Shown one piece after another: positions 25,343-33,540 of a stretch of DNA of 64,000 nucleotides (its first letter is position 1; every line of letters begins with the position of its first letter). A program made the position numbers and the translations under genes. The notes under the pieces were generated by a model, which did not search any database, was not told the DNA's origin, and saw only the letters and a list, made by a program, of their open reading frames with translations. Source of the DNA: Desulfarculus sp. GTDB taxonomy: Bacteria; Desulfobacterota; Desulfarculia; Desulfarculales; Desulfarculaceae. The stretch spans positions 1-64,000 of the forward strand of contig QZKP01000012.1 in assembly GCA_003605055.1 (NCBI GenBank). The letters run 5' to 3'.

Positions 25343-25675
25343 CTAAAAGGCCATCTTCTCCGGCGGGCGCCGCTCGGGCACGTACACCACCGGCGTCTGC
25401 CCCTGGTTCCACTCCTGACTCACGTACAGGTTGCAGTAGCAGGAGCCGTACTCGGCCACGTCTGGCTCGCGGTAGGTGCAGGGGCAGATGATGTCCGCGT
25501 CCTTGGCCCGGTCGCCGGAGGCCAGGCGGCAGGGGCAGCACATGTAGCCGTAGCGCTTTTTGTTGATCAACAGCCCTTCCAGCAGGTCCAAGGTGCGCGC
25601 GCGGTCCTGGTTGAAGAAGTAGCCCTTGGGCTCCTGGACCTTGCGGAGCATCTGGTAGAGTTCGGCCGCGGTCAT
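25343..25675 (-). CDS. Ferredoxin:thioredoxin reductase catalytic subunit
   Basis: A 110-residue FTR beta-type protein with the [4Fe-4S] and redox-disulfide motif set CCPCR (about 46-50), CPCT (about 64-67) and CYCNLYV (about 79-85). It passes electrons from reduced ferredoxin to a thioredoxin or glutaredoxin. The upstream glutaredoxin gene overlaps it by 4 nt (ATGA), so the two are likely a dedicated redox pair. No variable subunit is seen, as is common in anaerobes. Confidence 0.88.
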   Translation of the reverse strand: MTAAELYQMLRKVQEPKGYFFNQDRARTLDLLEGLLINKKRYGYMCCPCRLASGDRAKDADIICPCTYREPDVAEYGSCYCNLYVSQEWNQGQTPVVYVPERRPPEKMAF

Positions 25676-25923
25676 AGCCCCAAGGCCTCCTTAATGTCCT
25701 GCTCGCGGTAGCCCACGATCACCTTGTCGCCCACCAAAAGGGTGGGGAAGGAGCAGTTGGGGTTGTACTTCTTGACCTCGGACACCAGCCGGTCGCGCTC
25801 GTCGCCCTGGCAGAGGTCCACCTCCACCACATCGTACTTCACGCCGAGCTCGTCCAGCAGCTTCTTGGTGTTCTTGCAGTGGGAGCAGGTGCTAAGGGCG
25901 TACAGCTTAACCGGCTCGCTCAT
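25672..25923 (-). CDS. Glutaredoxin-like protein, probable FTR partner
   Basis: An 83-residue thioredoxin-fold protein with the redox site STCSHCKN (Cys at about 13 and 16) and the cis-Pro segment CSFPTLLVGD. Length is that of a NrdH/glutaredoxin. Coupled by ATGA overlap to the FTR catalytic subunit, which probably reduces it. ATG 25923-25921 has GGAAAGGAAAG upstream. Confidence 0.85.
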   Translation of the reverse strand: MSEPVKLYALSTCSHCKNTKKLLDELGVKYDVVEVDLCQGDERDRLVSEVKKYNPNCSFPTLLVGDKVIVGYREQDIKEALGL

Positions 25924-26021
25924 GCGGTTCTTTCCTTTCCGAGGGGTGATGCCAGGGGCGGGCCAGCCGCGGACCGCCTCTTTTACAGCTTACCATTTCC
26001 CGCCCCGGCCACAAGGCGCTC

Positions 26022-29000
26022 CTAGGGGTTGAACTCGCGGCCCAGCCAGGCGCTGACCCTGCTCCGGGCGGCCAGCACCAGGGCCAGCAGCGAGGGCACC
26101 AGGAACAGGGTGAAGACCGTGGAGATCAACAGCCCGCCCACCACCACCGAGCCCAGGCCGCGGTACAGCTCGCTGCCCGCGCCCGGGAACAGCACCAGGG
26201 GCAGCATGGCGAACACCGAGGTCAGGGCGCTCATGAAAATGGGCCGGGTGCGCAGGCTCACCGCCTCGCTGATGGCCGCGCGGGCCTCCTGGCCCTCCTC
26301 GCGCATGCCCTGCAGGGTGCGGTGCACGATCAGGATGGCGTTGTTGACCACGATGCCGATGAGGATGATGAAGCCCAGCATGGTCAGCACGTCCAGGGGC
26401 TGGTAGGCGATGGTGCGGTTGACCACCCACAGCCCCAGGAAGCCGCCGGCCGCGGCCAGGGGCACGCTGAACATGATGACCAGGGGGTAAAGGAAGCTCT
26501 CGAACAGGGCGGCCATCAAAAGGAAGGTGATGGCCAGGGCCAGCAGGAAGTTGCCCTGCAGGGCCTGGCGGGTCTTGGTGAGGTCGTCGGCGGTGCCCGA
26601 CAGGCCTATGCCGTAAGGCGGGGCCATCTCCCCGCTCTTGATGAGGGGGGCCACCACCTTGTCCTGCAGGCGCTCCATGGCCTCTTGCAGGGGGAGATTT
26701 TCGGGCGGGTAGATGCGCAGGGTCACCGCCCGCTGGCGCTCGATGTGGTTGATCTGGGTGGGGCCGCCCACCAACTGGGGCGGGGCCACCGAGGCCAGGG
26801 TCACCAGGCGGCCGTCGGGGGTGTTTATCTGCATGCGGCCCAGGTCCTGGGTCTCGCTGACGCTCTGGGGCTGGGCCAAGAGCTTCAGGTCTATGTTGTA
26901 GCCCTCGCGGCGCACCTCGTCTATCTTGGCGCCCTCCACCAGCACGTCCAGGTTGAAGCCGATCTGGGAGGCGTTCAGCCCCACCGCCGCGGCCCGCACC
27001 CGGTCCGGGATGAAGCGCAGCTCGGGCTGGCCCAGGTCCAGGCCCGGGATGGGCCGGATCTGCGAGCCGGGGATGAGCTGCTGTATCTGGCCGAATAAGC
27101 GACCCCCCAGGCGCACCAGACGCTCCAGGTCCGGGCCGCTGAGGTCCAGGTCTATGGTGCGGCCCTGGGCGGCGCCCCGCTGGAACAGGCTGGTCTGTTG
27201 CACGATGGGGATCATGCCCGGTATCTGGGCCAGGGTGCGGCGCATGATGGGGATCAGCTCGCGCGCCCGGGCGTCGTCCCAGGTGGCCAGGCCCATGAAC
27301 ACCTGGGCCCCCCAGCCCACGTAGAAGAAGGCCCGGAAGGCAGGCTCCTGCTTGGCCCCGGCGTTCTGGTAGGGGTCCGGGCCCCAGTGGCCGCGCCACT
27401 CGTTGGTGATCTGCTCGCCGATCTTGGTCAGCTCGGGCACGTTGTAGCCCGGCGGGGGCAGCATGATGCCCAGCACCAGGTTGCGGTTGCCGGTGGGCAG
27501 GTACTCGGCCTTGGGCGCCAGGAACCAGGCCATGCCCAGGGCCAGGGCGGTCATCAGCAGCACCACGGACAGGGCGGCCGGCGCGCTGCCGGCCAGGCGG
27601 TACACGCTGTGGCTGATGAAGGCGCGCACCCCCTCGCCGAAAGCCAACAGCGGCCGCTGCCAGCCCCGCCACTTGGAGCCCCCCGCCTGCGGGCCGCCCC
27701 CGCCGCCCACGATGCGCGCGGCCAGGCAGGGGATCACGGTGATGGAGACCACCAGCGACAGCAGCACCGAGAAGGACACGGCGATGGCGATGTCGGCGAA
27801 GAGCTGGCCGGCCTCCTGCTTGACCCGGAGCACGGGCAGGAACACCGCCACCGTGGTCAGGGTGCTGGCCAGCACCGCTCCCCACACCTGCACCGCGCCC
27901 TGGTAGGCCGCCTCGGGCCGGCTCAGGCCCTTCTGGCGCAGGCGGAAGATGTTCTCCAGCACCACGATGGAGTTGTCCACCACCATGCCCGAGGCGAAGG
28001 CCAGGCCGGCCAGGGAGATGACGTTGATGTTGCGGCCGAAGGCCGACATCATGATGAAGGTGCCGATGAGGCTGACGGGGATGGACAGGGCCACGATGAA
28101 GGTGGCCGAGATGCTGCGCAAAAAGATGAGCAGCACCATGATGGCCAGCCCGCCGCCCACGTAGATGTTGTCGCGCACCAGGTCTATGGCCTGGTAGATG
28201 TACTCGGTCTCGTCGTAGACCAACAGGACCATCAGGCCCAGGGCGTCGAGCACCTCGCGGTTGATGTTGGCGATGGCCCGCTTGAGCCCGGCCATCACCT
28301 CCAGCACGTTGGTGCCGGTCTCGCGCACCGCGTTGAAGGCCAGGGAGGGCTGGCCGAAGTGCATGACCATGGCCTCGGGCTTGGCGTAGCCGATCTGGGT
28401 GCGGCCCAGGTCCTTGATGAACACCGGGGCCCCGGCCTCGTAGGCCACCACCGTATCATCCACCTGGGCCGGCTCCAGGAACTGGCTCTGGGTGCGCACC
28501 TGGTAGCGGCGGCGGCCCTCGTCCAGCCCGCCGGCGCTGACGTTGACGTTATCGCCCAGCAGGGCCTGGCGGATGCGGTCCATGGTCAGGCTGTGGGCGG
28601 CCACGGCCTTGGGGTCCAGCACCACCTGCATCTCCGTGGCCTGGCCGCCGTAAAGGGTGGAGGAGGCCACGCCGGGCACCCGCTCGATCAGGGGCAGCAC
28701 CCGCTCCTCCATGAAGGTGCGCTGCTGGGGCACCTCCGGCGCGCCGGCGCGCTTGGGCAGGAGCACCATCCAGGCGATGGGCGGGGCGTTCTCGCTGGCC
28801 GAGATCAGGATGGGCTTATCCGCGTTGGCCGGGTAGCGGGGCACCTGCTGCAGCTTGTTGTTCACCCGCACCAGGGCCGTGTCCACGTCCGTGCCCACCG
28901 GGAACTCCAGGGTGATGCCGCCCTGGCCGTAGACCGACTCGGAGGTCATGCGCAGCAGGCCCTCGACGCTCTTAAGCTCCTTTTCCTGGCGCTGGATGAC

Positions 29001-29186
29001 CTCCTGCTCGATCTCTTGGGGCGAGGCCCCCTGCCAGGTGGTGCGCACGGTGATCATGGGCCGGTCCACGTCCGGGATGAGTTGCACCGGCACCGCGAAC
29101 AGGGCCAGCAGGCCGAACATAACCAGCAGAATCACCCCCACCGAGACGCTGATGGGGTGCTTGATGGCGGTTTGGACCAGCTTCAC
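26022..29186 (-). CDS. RND efflux permease (AcrB/MMPL, HAE family)
   Basis: A 1,054-residue inner-membrane proton-driven exporter. It has the RND layout: helix 1 (residues 12-32), a large periplasmic domain, helices 2-6, a second periplasmic domain and helices 8-12. Motifs: PDVDRPMITVRTTWQGASPQ (38-57), GMVVDNSIVVLENIF in helix 4 (proton-relay Asp), and IGIVVNNAILIVHR in the second half. Full length. The substrate is unknown. The adaptor gene is 9 bp upstream; no outer-membrane factor is adjacent. Confidence 0.95.
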   Translation of the reverse strand: MKLVQTAIKHPISVSVGVILLVMFGLLALFAVPVQLIPDVDRPMITVRTTWQGASPQEIEQEVIQRQEKELKSVEGLLRMTSESVYGQGGITLEFPVGTDVDTALVRVNNKLQQVPRYPANADKPILISASENAPPIAWMVLLPKRAGAPEVPQQRTFMEERVLPLIERVPGVASSTLYGGQATEMQVVLDPKAVAAHSLTMDRIRQALLGDNVNVSAGGLDEGRRRYQVRTQSQFLEPAQVDDTVVAYEAGAPVFIKDLGRTQIGYAKPEAMVMHFGQPSLAFNAVRETGTNVLEVMAGLKRAIANINREVLDALGLMVLLVYDETEYIYQAIDLVRDNIYVGGGLAIMVLLIFLRSISATFIVALSIPVSLIGTFIMMSAFGRNINVISLAGLAFASGMVVDNSIVVLENIFRLRQKGLSRPEAAYQGAVQVWGAVLASTLTTVAVFLPVLRVKQEAGQLFADIAIAVSFSVLLSLVVSITVIPCLAARIVGGGGGPQAGGSKWRGWQRPLLAFGEGVRAFISHSVYRLAGSAPAALSVVLLMTALALGMAWFLAPKAEYLPTGNRNLVLGIMLPPPGYNVPELTKIGEQITNEWRGHWGPDPYQNAGAKQEPAFRAFFYVGWGAQVFMGLATWDDARARELIPIMRRTLAQIPGMIPIVQQTSLFQRGAAQGRTIDLDLSGPDLERLVRLGGRLFGQIQQLIPGSQIRPIPGLDLGQPELRFIPDRVRAAAVGLNASQIGFNLDVLVEGAKIDEVRREGYNIDLKLLAQPQSVSETQDLGRMQINTPDGRLVTLASVAPPQLVGGPTQINHIERQRAVTLRIYPPENLPLQEAMERLQDKVVAPLIKSGEMAPPYGIGLSGTADDLTKTRQALQGNFLLALAITFLLMAALFESFLYPLVIMFSVPLAAAGGFLGLWVVNRTIAYQPLDVLTMLGFIILIGIVVNNAILIVHRTLQGMREEGQEARAAISEAVSLRTRPIFMSALTSVFAMLPLVLFPGAGSELYRGLGSVVVGGLLISTVFTLFLVPSLLALVLAARSRVSAWLGREFNP

Positions 29187-29195
29187 GGGCGCACC

Positions 29196-30284
29196 CTACT
29201 TGGCGAGGCCGCCGGCCGGCTGCACCCGCACCGGCTGGCCGGGGAACAGGCGCTCATTGCCCGCGGTGACGATGCTCTGGCCCGGTTTGAGCTCGCCGGT
29301 CACCTCCAGCAGGCCGCCGTGGGCGGCCACCACCTTCACCGGCACCGAGGCGGCCTTGCCCTCCTCGACCGCGAAGATGCTGAGGCTGTCCCCGCTCATC
29401 ACCAGGGCGTCCTTGGGGATCAACAGGGCCATATGCTTCTGGCCCGCGGCCAGGGCCACCCGCATGAGCATGCCCGGCTTGATCTCGCCCTGGGGGTTGG
29501 CGATGCGCACCTGCACCGGGAAGGTGCGGCTCTTGTCGTCCCCGCTGGGGATGACGGCCTGGATCTGTCCGCAGAACTCGCGGCCGGGCAGGGCATCGGC
29601 CGTGGCGCAGGAGCGCCCGCCCACGGCCAGGGCCGGCAAATAGCGCTCGGGCACCTTGACCACCACCTTGATGGGGTCCAAGACCGCCAGCTCCAGGACC
29701 GGGCCGCCCTTGGCCACCCACTCCCCGCGCCAGGTCAGGCGCCGGACCACCACCCCGTCGCGGGGGGCGCGGATGCGGGTGTAGGCCAGGTCCAGCTCCA
29801 GCAGGCGCACCCGCTCGCTTTGCTGGTCCACCACCGCCTTCTGCCGGTCCACCGCGGTCTGGGCGTCCTCCAGGGCCTTGCGCGGCACCGCCTGGCGCTT
29901 GCTCAAGACCTTGTTGCGCTCCAGGTCGCGGCGGAGCTGGGCCAGCACGGCCCGGCCCTCGGCCAGCACGGCCCGGCCCTCGGCCAGCTGGGGCTCCAGG
30001 CGGCTGGCGTCCAGGCGCACCAGCACCTGGCTCTGCTTGACCACCTGGCCCTCTTCCACCTGGCCCTGGGCCACCAGGCCCTCCACCCGCGAGGCCACCA
30101 CCACCTTGCGGTGGGCTTCGGCGGTGCCGGTGAGGGTGACGATGGTCTCCACCTGTTTTTGCAGCACCTGGCCCACCTGCACCAGGGCCGGCGGCGGCCC
30201 GCCGGAGGATGGCTTGGCCGCGGCCGGAGCGGCCAGGGCCAGCAGGGCGGCCAGGGTCAGGGCCAGCGGGAAGCGGGGGGGCAT
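29196..30284 (-). CDS. RND periplasmic adaptor (membrane fusion protein)
   Basis: A 362-residue MFP/HlyD-like protein from ATG 30284-30282 (CAGGAGAG 4 nt upstream); an upstream in-frame extension is not supported. A signal peptide (residues 1-23, ending AAPAAAK) is followed by a lipoyl-like domain, an alpha-hairpin coiled coil containing a duplicated LAEGRAV heptad, and the beta-barrel. It bridges the permease to an outer-membrane channel. Confidence 0.92.
   Translation of the reverse strand: MPPRFPLALTLAALLALAAPAAAKPSSGGPPPALVQVGQVLQKQVETIVTLTGTAEAHRKVVVASRVEGLVAQGQVEEGQVVKQSQVLVRLDASRLEPQLAEGRAVLAEGRAVLAQLRRDLERNKVLSKRQAVPRKALEDAQTAVDRQKAVVDQQSERVRLLELDLAYTRIRAPRDGVVVRRLTWRGEWVAKGGPVLELAVLDPIKVVVKVPERYLPALAVGGRSCATADALPGREFCGQIQAVIPSGDDKSRTFPVQVRIANPQGEIKPGMLMRVALAAGQKHMALLIPKDALVMSGDSLSIFAVEEGKAASVPVKVVAAHGGLLEVTGELKPGQSIVTAGNERLFPGQPVRVQPAGGLAK
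29940..29981 (-). repeat. 21-bp tandem duplication in the adaptor coiled coil
   Basis: Two exact consecutive 21-bp copies (29940-29960 and 29961-29981) duplicate one heptad (LAEGRAV) of the alpha-hairpin, lengthening the hairpin by two turns in register. Confidence 0.85.
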
Positions 30285-30309
30285 GGGTCTCTCCTGGCGT
30301 GCGGCGGGG

Positions 30310-30825
30310 TCAGATGATCTGGGCTCCGAAGACGCGGCGCATGCGCTGCAAGGCGGCTTGGGCCTGGTCCGGGTCAAAGTCGGCCACCGCCGCCCGGGGC
30401 ACCCGCGCCGGGATGTCGCGGCTGGACAGGCCGGCCACGGTTTCCATCACGCAGATGTGGGTACACACGCCCACCACCGTGGCCTCCTCTACTTCCTCGC
30501 GGGTCAGCACCTGGTCCAGCTCGGTGTCGAAGAAGGGGTCCAGGCGGCGCTTGCTGAGCACCACCTCCCCGGGACGGGGGGCCAGCTCCTCCACGATTTG
30601 GGCGCCGGGGCTGCCGGCCACCGCATGCGGCGGGAAGCGGGCGAACTCCTTGTCGTCCGGGTCGTGGGCGTCGCAGACATAGACCACCAGCTCGCCGGCG
30701 GCCCGGGCCCGGGCCAGCTCCGCTTGGATGGCCGGGATGATCTCCAGGGCGCCGGGCACGAACAGGGGCGCGCCCGGCCGCACGAAGTCGTTGAGCATGT
30801 CCACGATGATCAGGGCGCGGCGCAT
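30310..30825 (-). CDS. Isochorismatase-like cysteine hydrolase (nicotinamidase-type)
   Basis: A 171-residue cytosolic hydrolase. The catalytic triad is visible as IVDMLNDF (Asp9), the mid-chain Lys of VLSKRRLDPFF, and the nucleophile in VVGVCTHICVMET (first Cys, about residue 116). The metal site DAHDPDDKEF fits nicotinamidases, but substrate choice within the family cannot be read. I chose ATG 30825 because GGGAGG sits 8 nt upstream; a GTG six codons earlier is the alternative. Confidence 0.85.
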   Translation of the reverse strand: MRRALIIVDMLNDFVRPGAPLFVPGALEIIPAIQAELARARAAGELVVYVCDAHDPDDKEFARFPPHAVAGSPGAQIVEELAPRPGEVVLSKRRLDPFFDTELDQVLTREEVEEATVVGVCTHICVMETVAGLSSRDIPARVPRAAVADFDPDQAQAALQRMRRVFGAQII

Positions 30826-30889
30826 GATGAACCTCCCAGTCACGAGAGGCTATTCTAGCGGCTAGGGCCCGAGCCCACAAGGACAGGCG

Positions 30890-31013
30890 CCCGGCTTTGC
30901 CAGCCGCCGGCATACTGCGTTGCCGGCTTCGCTCGCGCCTCGATGTAGTTTCAGCTACACCTGCGGCGCTCGCTTGCCGGACGCCTTGTCTGCCGGCGGC
31001 TGGCTGTGCCGGG
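30890..31013. repeat. Long imperfect intergenic hairpin (124 bp)
   Basis: Two arms of about 58 nt (30890-30948 and 30955-31013) fold around the loop TTTCAG. Outer ends CCCGGC/GCCGGG, then CAGCCGCCGGCA / TGCCGGCGGCTG, and inner GATGTAG / CTACACC-type pairs. It resembles the long intergenic hairpins repeated in many proteobacterial genomes. The 291-bp gap 30826-31116 holds nothing else recognised. Confidence 0.7.
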
Positions 31014-31116
31014 CCAGAGTGCAAAGGGTGCCCGGCAAATTGTAATGGTCTTCCCTAACCGCCGCGCGGATAAGGGCTAGATAACAATATTGCCCGGCCT
31101 TCATGAAATATCCGGG

Positions 31117-31770
31117 CTAATATTTCCAGCCCATGATGCCCAGGCCGTAGATGTTCATCACGATGGCCACGGCGTATATCACGCTCACGAAGGTAATTTT
31201 GCTGCGCAGGGCCTTGAGGCTGATCACGATCAGGGCGGCTACGAAGAAGTGCAGGTAGCCGAACAGGAAGATCAGCCAGAGCCCGCCGAAGCTCAGCTTC
31301 CAGAAGGAATACTCCCAGACCAAGAGGCCGCCCTTGTTGAGCAGGCACTCCACGAACACGCAGAAGGCGCTGTAGCCGATGGCCCAGAACCAGCGGTTGG
31401 GAATGCCCAGTATCTTCTCCTGGGGGTCGTCGGAGATGGTCTGGTAGTAGATGACCCCCAGGATGATGAACATGAACATGATCTCGATGTTCCAGCCCAC
31501 CATGGTGCGCAGGGCGGTGGGGCCGGGGGCGGTCCATAGGGCCGAGCGCTGGCTGAAGTGCAGTATCCAGCCGTTGACGGTCTCGTTGACGAAGTCCATG
31601 CCGAAGATGGTCAGGCCGGCCAAGACGGCGTTCCAGTCACCGGAGCGCCGGGCCTTTTTCACCTGGGCGCTGTAGATGTAGAAGGTGTAGGCCAGCAGGG
31701 GAATCACGTACCACTGAAGCATGCTCAGGTCGCGCAGCCCTTGCAGGGCCTGTTGGGATGCCGCGGTCAT
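31117..31770 (-). CDS. Polytopic membrane protein, unknown
   Basis: A 217-residue protein with about six hydrophobic helices (first at residues 17-32, last at the C-terminus). A charged loop between helices 1 and 2 contains Lys-Lys-Ala-Arg-Arg. Conserved-looking polar residues sit in helices (DFVNETVNGWILHF, WNIEIMFMFI). No family recognised. It starts at ATG 31770-31768 with AAGGAGGG upstream; the frame is open further but unlike protein. The DUF2238 gene is 50 bp upstream on the same strand. Confidence 0.65.
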   Translation of the reverse strand: MTAASQQALQGLRDLSMLQWYVIPLLAYTFYIYSAQVKKARRSGDWNAVLAGLTIFGMDFVNETVNGWILHFSQRSALWTAPGPTALRTMVGWNIEIMFMFIILGVIYYQTISDDPQEKILGIPNRWFWAIGYSAFCVFVECLLNKGGLLVWEYSFWKLSFGGLWLIFLFGYLHFFVAALIVISLKALRSKITFVSVIYAVAIVMNIYGLGIMGWKY

Positions 31771-31820
31771 GGTATTGCCCTCCTTATATGGTTGGCGGGA
31801 ACGGGTTCGGTGGGCAGGCC

Positions 31821-32447
31821 TTATCTGGCCAAGCCGGCCGGCAACTGGGCGATCTGCCGGTCGTGCAGCCGCGAGAGCGAGAGCAGGGCCAACAACGCGC
31901 CCAGCAGGCACAGGGCCATGTCGCTCTGGGTGTCCCAGACGTAGCCCTGGGTGCCCAGGAAGTCCTCGGCGGCCGTACCGGTGAAAATCGCCACCCACCA
32001 CTCGATCAGCTCGTAAAAGGCGCTCAGGGCCAGGCAGATGCTCACCACGATCAACGACAGCCAGCCCCGCCGGGCGATCACCCGGTTGCGGATCAGGATC
32101 TCGCGTGCCACCAGGGCCGGCACAAAGCCCTGGGCCAGGTGCCCCAGCTTGTCGTAGTGGTTGCGGCCCAGGTGCAGGGCCTGGTCCAGCCAGTCGAACA
32201 GGGGCATGCGGGCGTAGGTGTAGTGGCCGCCGATCACCAGGATGATGGCGTGAATCCAGACCAAGAGATACACCAAACGGGTGAAGCGGAAGCGCCGGTA
32301 GGTGGCGGCCAGGGCGATGAGGCCCATGATGGCCGGGGCCACCTCCAGATACCAGGTGAAGCGGTCATAGGGCCGGATGCCCGACCAGATGAGGATCAAG
32401 AAAAAGCTGATCAGATAGAACAGCGCCTGCTTGCCGGTCCGGTCCAT
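31821..32447 (-). CDS. DUF2238/YjdF family membrane protein
   Basis: A 208-residue protein with about six membrane helices. Family marks are YDKLGHLAQGFVPALVAREI (about 98-117), SAFYELIEWWVA (about 142-153) and LGTQGYVWDTQSDM (about 164-177), with conserved His, Glu and Asp in the membrane region. Function unknown for the family. Likely co-transcribed with the downstream membrane protein. Confidence 0.85.
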   Translation of the reverse strand: MDRTGKQALFYLISFFLILIWSGIRPYDRFTWYLEVAPAIMGLIALAATYRRFRFTRLVYLLVWIHAIILVIGGHYTYARMPLFDWLDQALHLGRNHYDKLGHLAQGFVPALVAREILIRNRVIARRGWLSLIVVSICLALSAFYELIEWWVAIFTGTAAEDFLGTQGYVWDTQSDMALCLLGALLALLSLSRLHDRQIAQLPAGLAR

Positions 32448-32678
32448 GGTCGCCCCCCCCGCTGCTGCGTTTGCCGCCTCGGCCCGCCGGGAACGCTAAG
32501 GCCCCGCGCCCGGCCCGAGGCCCCATATTGCCAAAAAAATGGCCGGCCGGGGAAGGGGAAATCGAGCGAGGCGGGGGCGCGGGGCGGGGTTGCTTGCGGC
32601 GCTGGGGGTGGTGTGCTAATCATTGGCTAGGCTTAGGGGCCTGGCCCCCGGCCGCAACCTAAATTCCGGAGGTGAGCC

Positions 32679-33482
32679 ATGCTGCGCGCCCCTGCCGTGG
32701 CCGGCCGCTTTTACCCCGGCCACCCCCAAGAGCTGCGGGCCATGATAGAGGGCTTCCTGGAGCCCGCGGCCCAGCCGGCCGGGGCCCTGGCCGCGGTCTG
32801 CCCCCATGCCGGCTATATTTTCTCCGGCGCGGTGGCCGGCAAGGTGCTCAGCCGGGTGCAGATACCCCGGCGGGTGCTGGTCATGGGTCCCAACCACCAG
32901 GGTCTGGGCCAGCGGGCGGCGCTGATGAGCCGGGGCGCCTGGCAGACCCCCCTGGGCGCGGTGCAGTTGGACGCCAAACTGGGCACTGAGATACTTTCCC
33001 GCAGCGCGTTGGCGGCGGAAGATAGTCTGGCCCATCAGTACGAGCATTCGCTGGAAGTGCAGGTGCCGATCTTGCAGTGTTTGCGTGAAGATTTTCTGCT
33101 CACGCCGCTGTGCCTGTCCCTGCTCTCCTTTGCCGAGTGCGAGCAACTGGGCCGGGACATCGCTGGGGCCATCCAGGCCTTGGGAGAGCCGGTGCTCATG
33201 GTGGCCAGCACGGACATGACGCACTATGAATCGGCCCAGCAGGCTCAGGCCAAGGATTCCAAGGCCCTAGAGGCCATACTGGCCCTGGACCCCCAGGGCC
33301 TGTACCGCACGGTGACCGGCCTGCGCATCAGCATGTGCGGGGTGCTGCCCACCACCGTGGCCCTGGCGGCGGCCCTGGAGCTGGGCGCCACCGCCGCTGA
33401 GCTGGTGGCCTACACCAACAGCGGGGCGGTGACCGGCGACACCCGCGAGGTGGTGGCCTACGCCGGGCTGATAATAAAGTAA
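32679..33482 (+). CDS. amrB: AmmeMemoRadiSam system protein B (MEMO1 family)
   Basis: A 267-residue MEMO-family protein. Conserved His/Asp/Cys sites: VCPHAGYIFSGAV (about 43-55), GPNHQGLG (70-77), HQYEHSLEVQVPIL (113-126), ASTDMTHYE (172-180) and CGVLPTTVAL (about 220-229). MEMO proteins are related to extradiol dioxygenases; the bacterial system couples them to AMMECR1 and a radical SAM protein, neither of which is in this window. ATG 32679 has TCCGGAGGTGAGCC upstream. It is 58 bp before gltX. Confidence 0.9.
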   Translation: MLRAPAVAGRFYPGHPQELRAMIEGFLEPAAQPAGALAAVCPHAGYIFSGAVAGKVLSRVQIPRRVLVMGPNHQGLGQRAALMSRGAWQTPLGAVQLDAKLGTEILSRSALAAEDSLAHQYEHSLEVQVPILQCLREDFLLTPLCLSLLSFAECEQLGRDIAGAIQALGEPVLMVASTDMTHYESAQQAQAKDSKALEAILALDPQGLYRTVTGLRISMCGVLPTTVALAAALELGATAAELVAYTNSGAVTGDTREVVAYAGLIIK

Positions 33483-33540
33483 ATACTTCATCCACCACGG
33501 CCCGCCTGGCGGGCTCACCTGACAGCTACGGGAAAGATTC

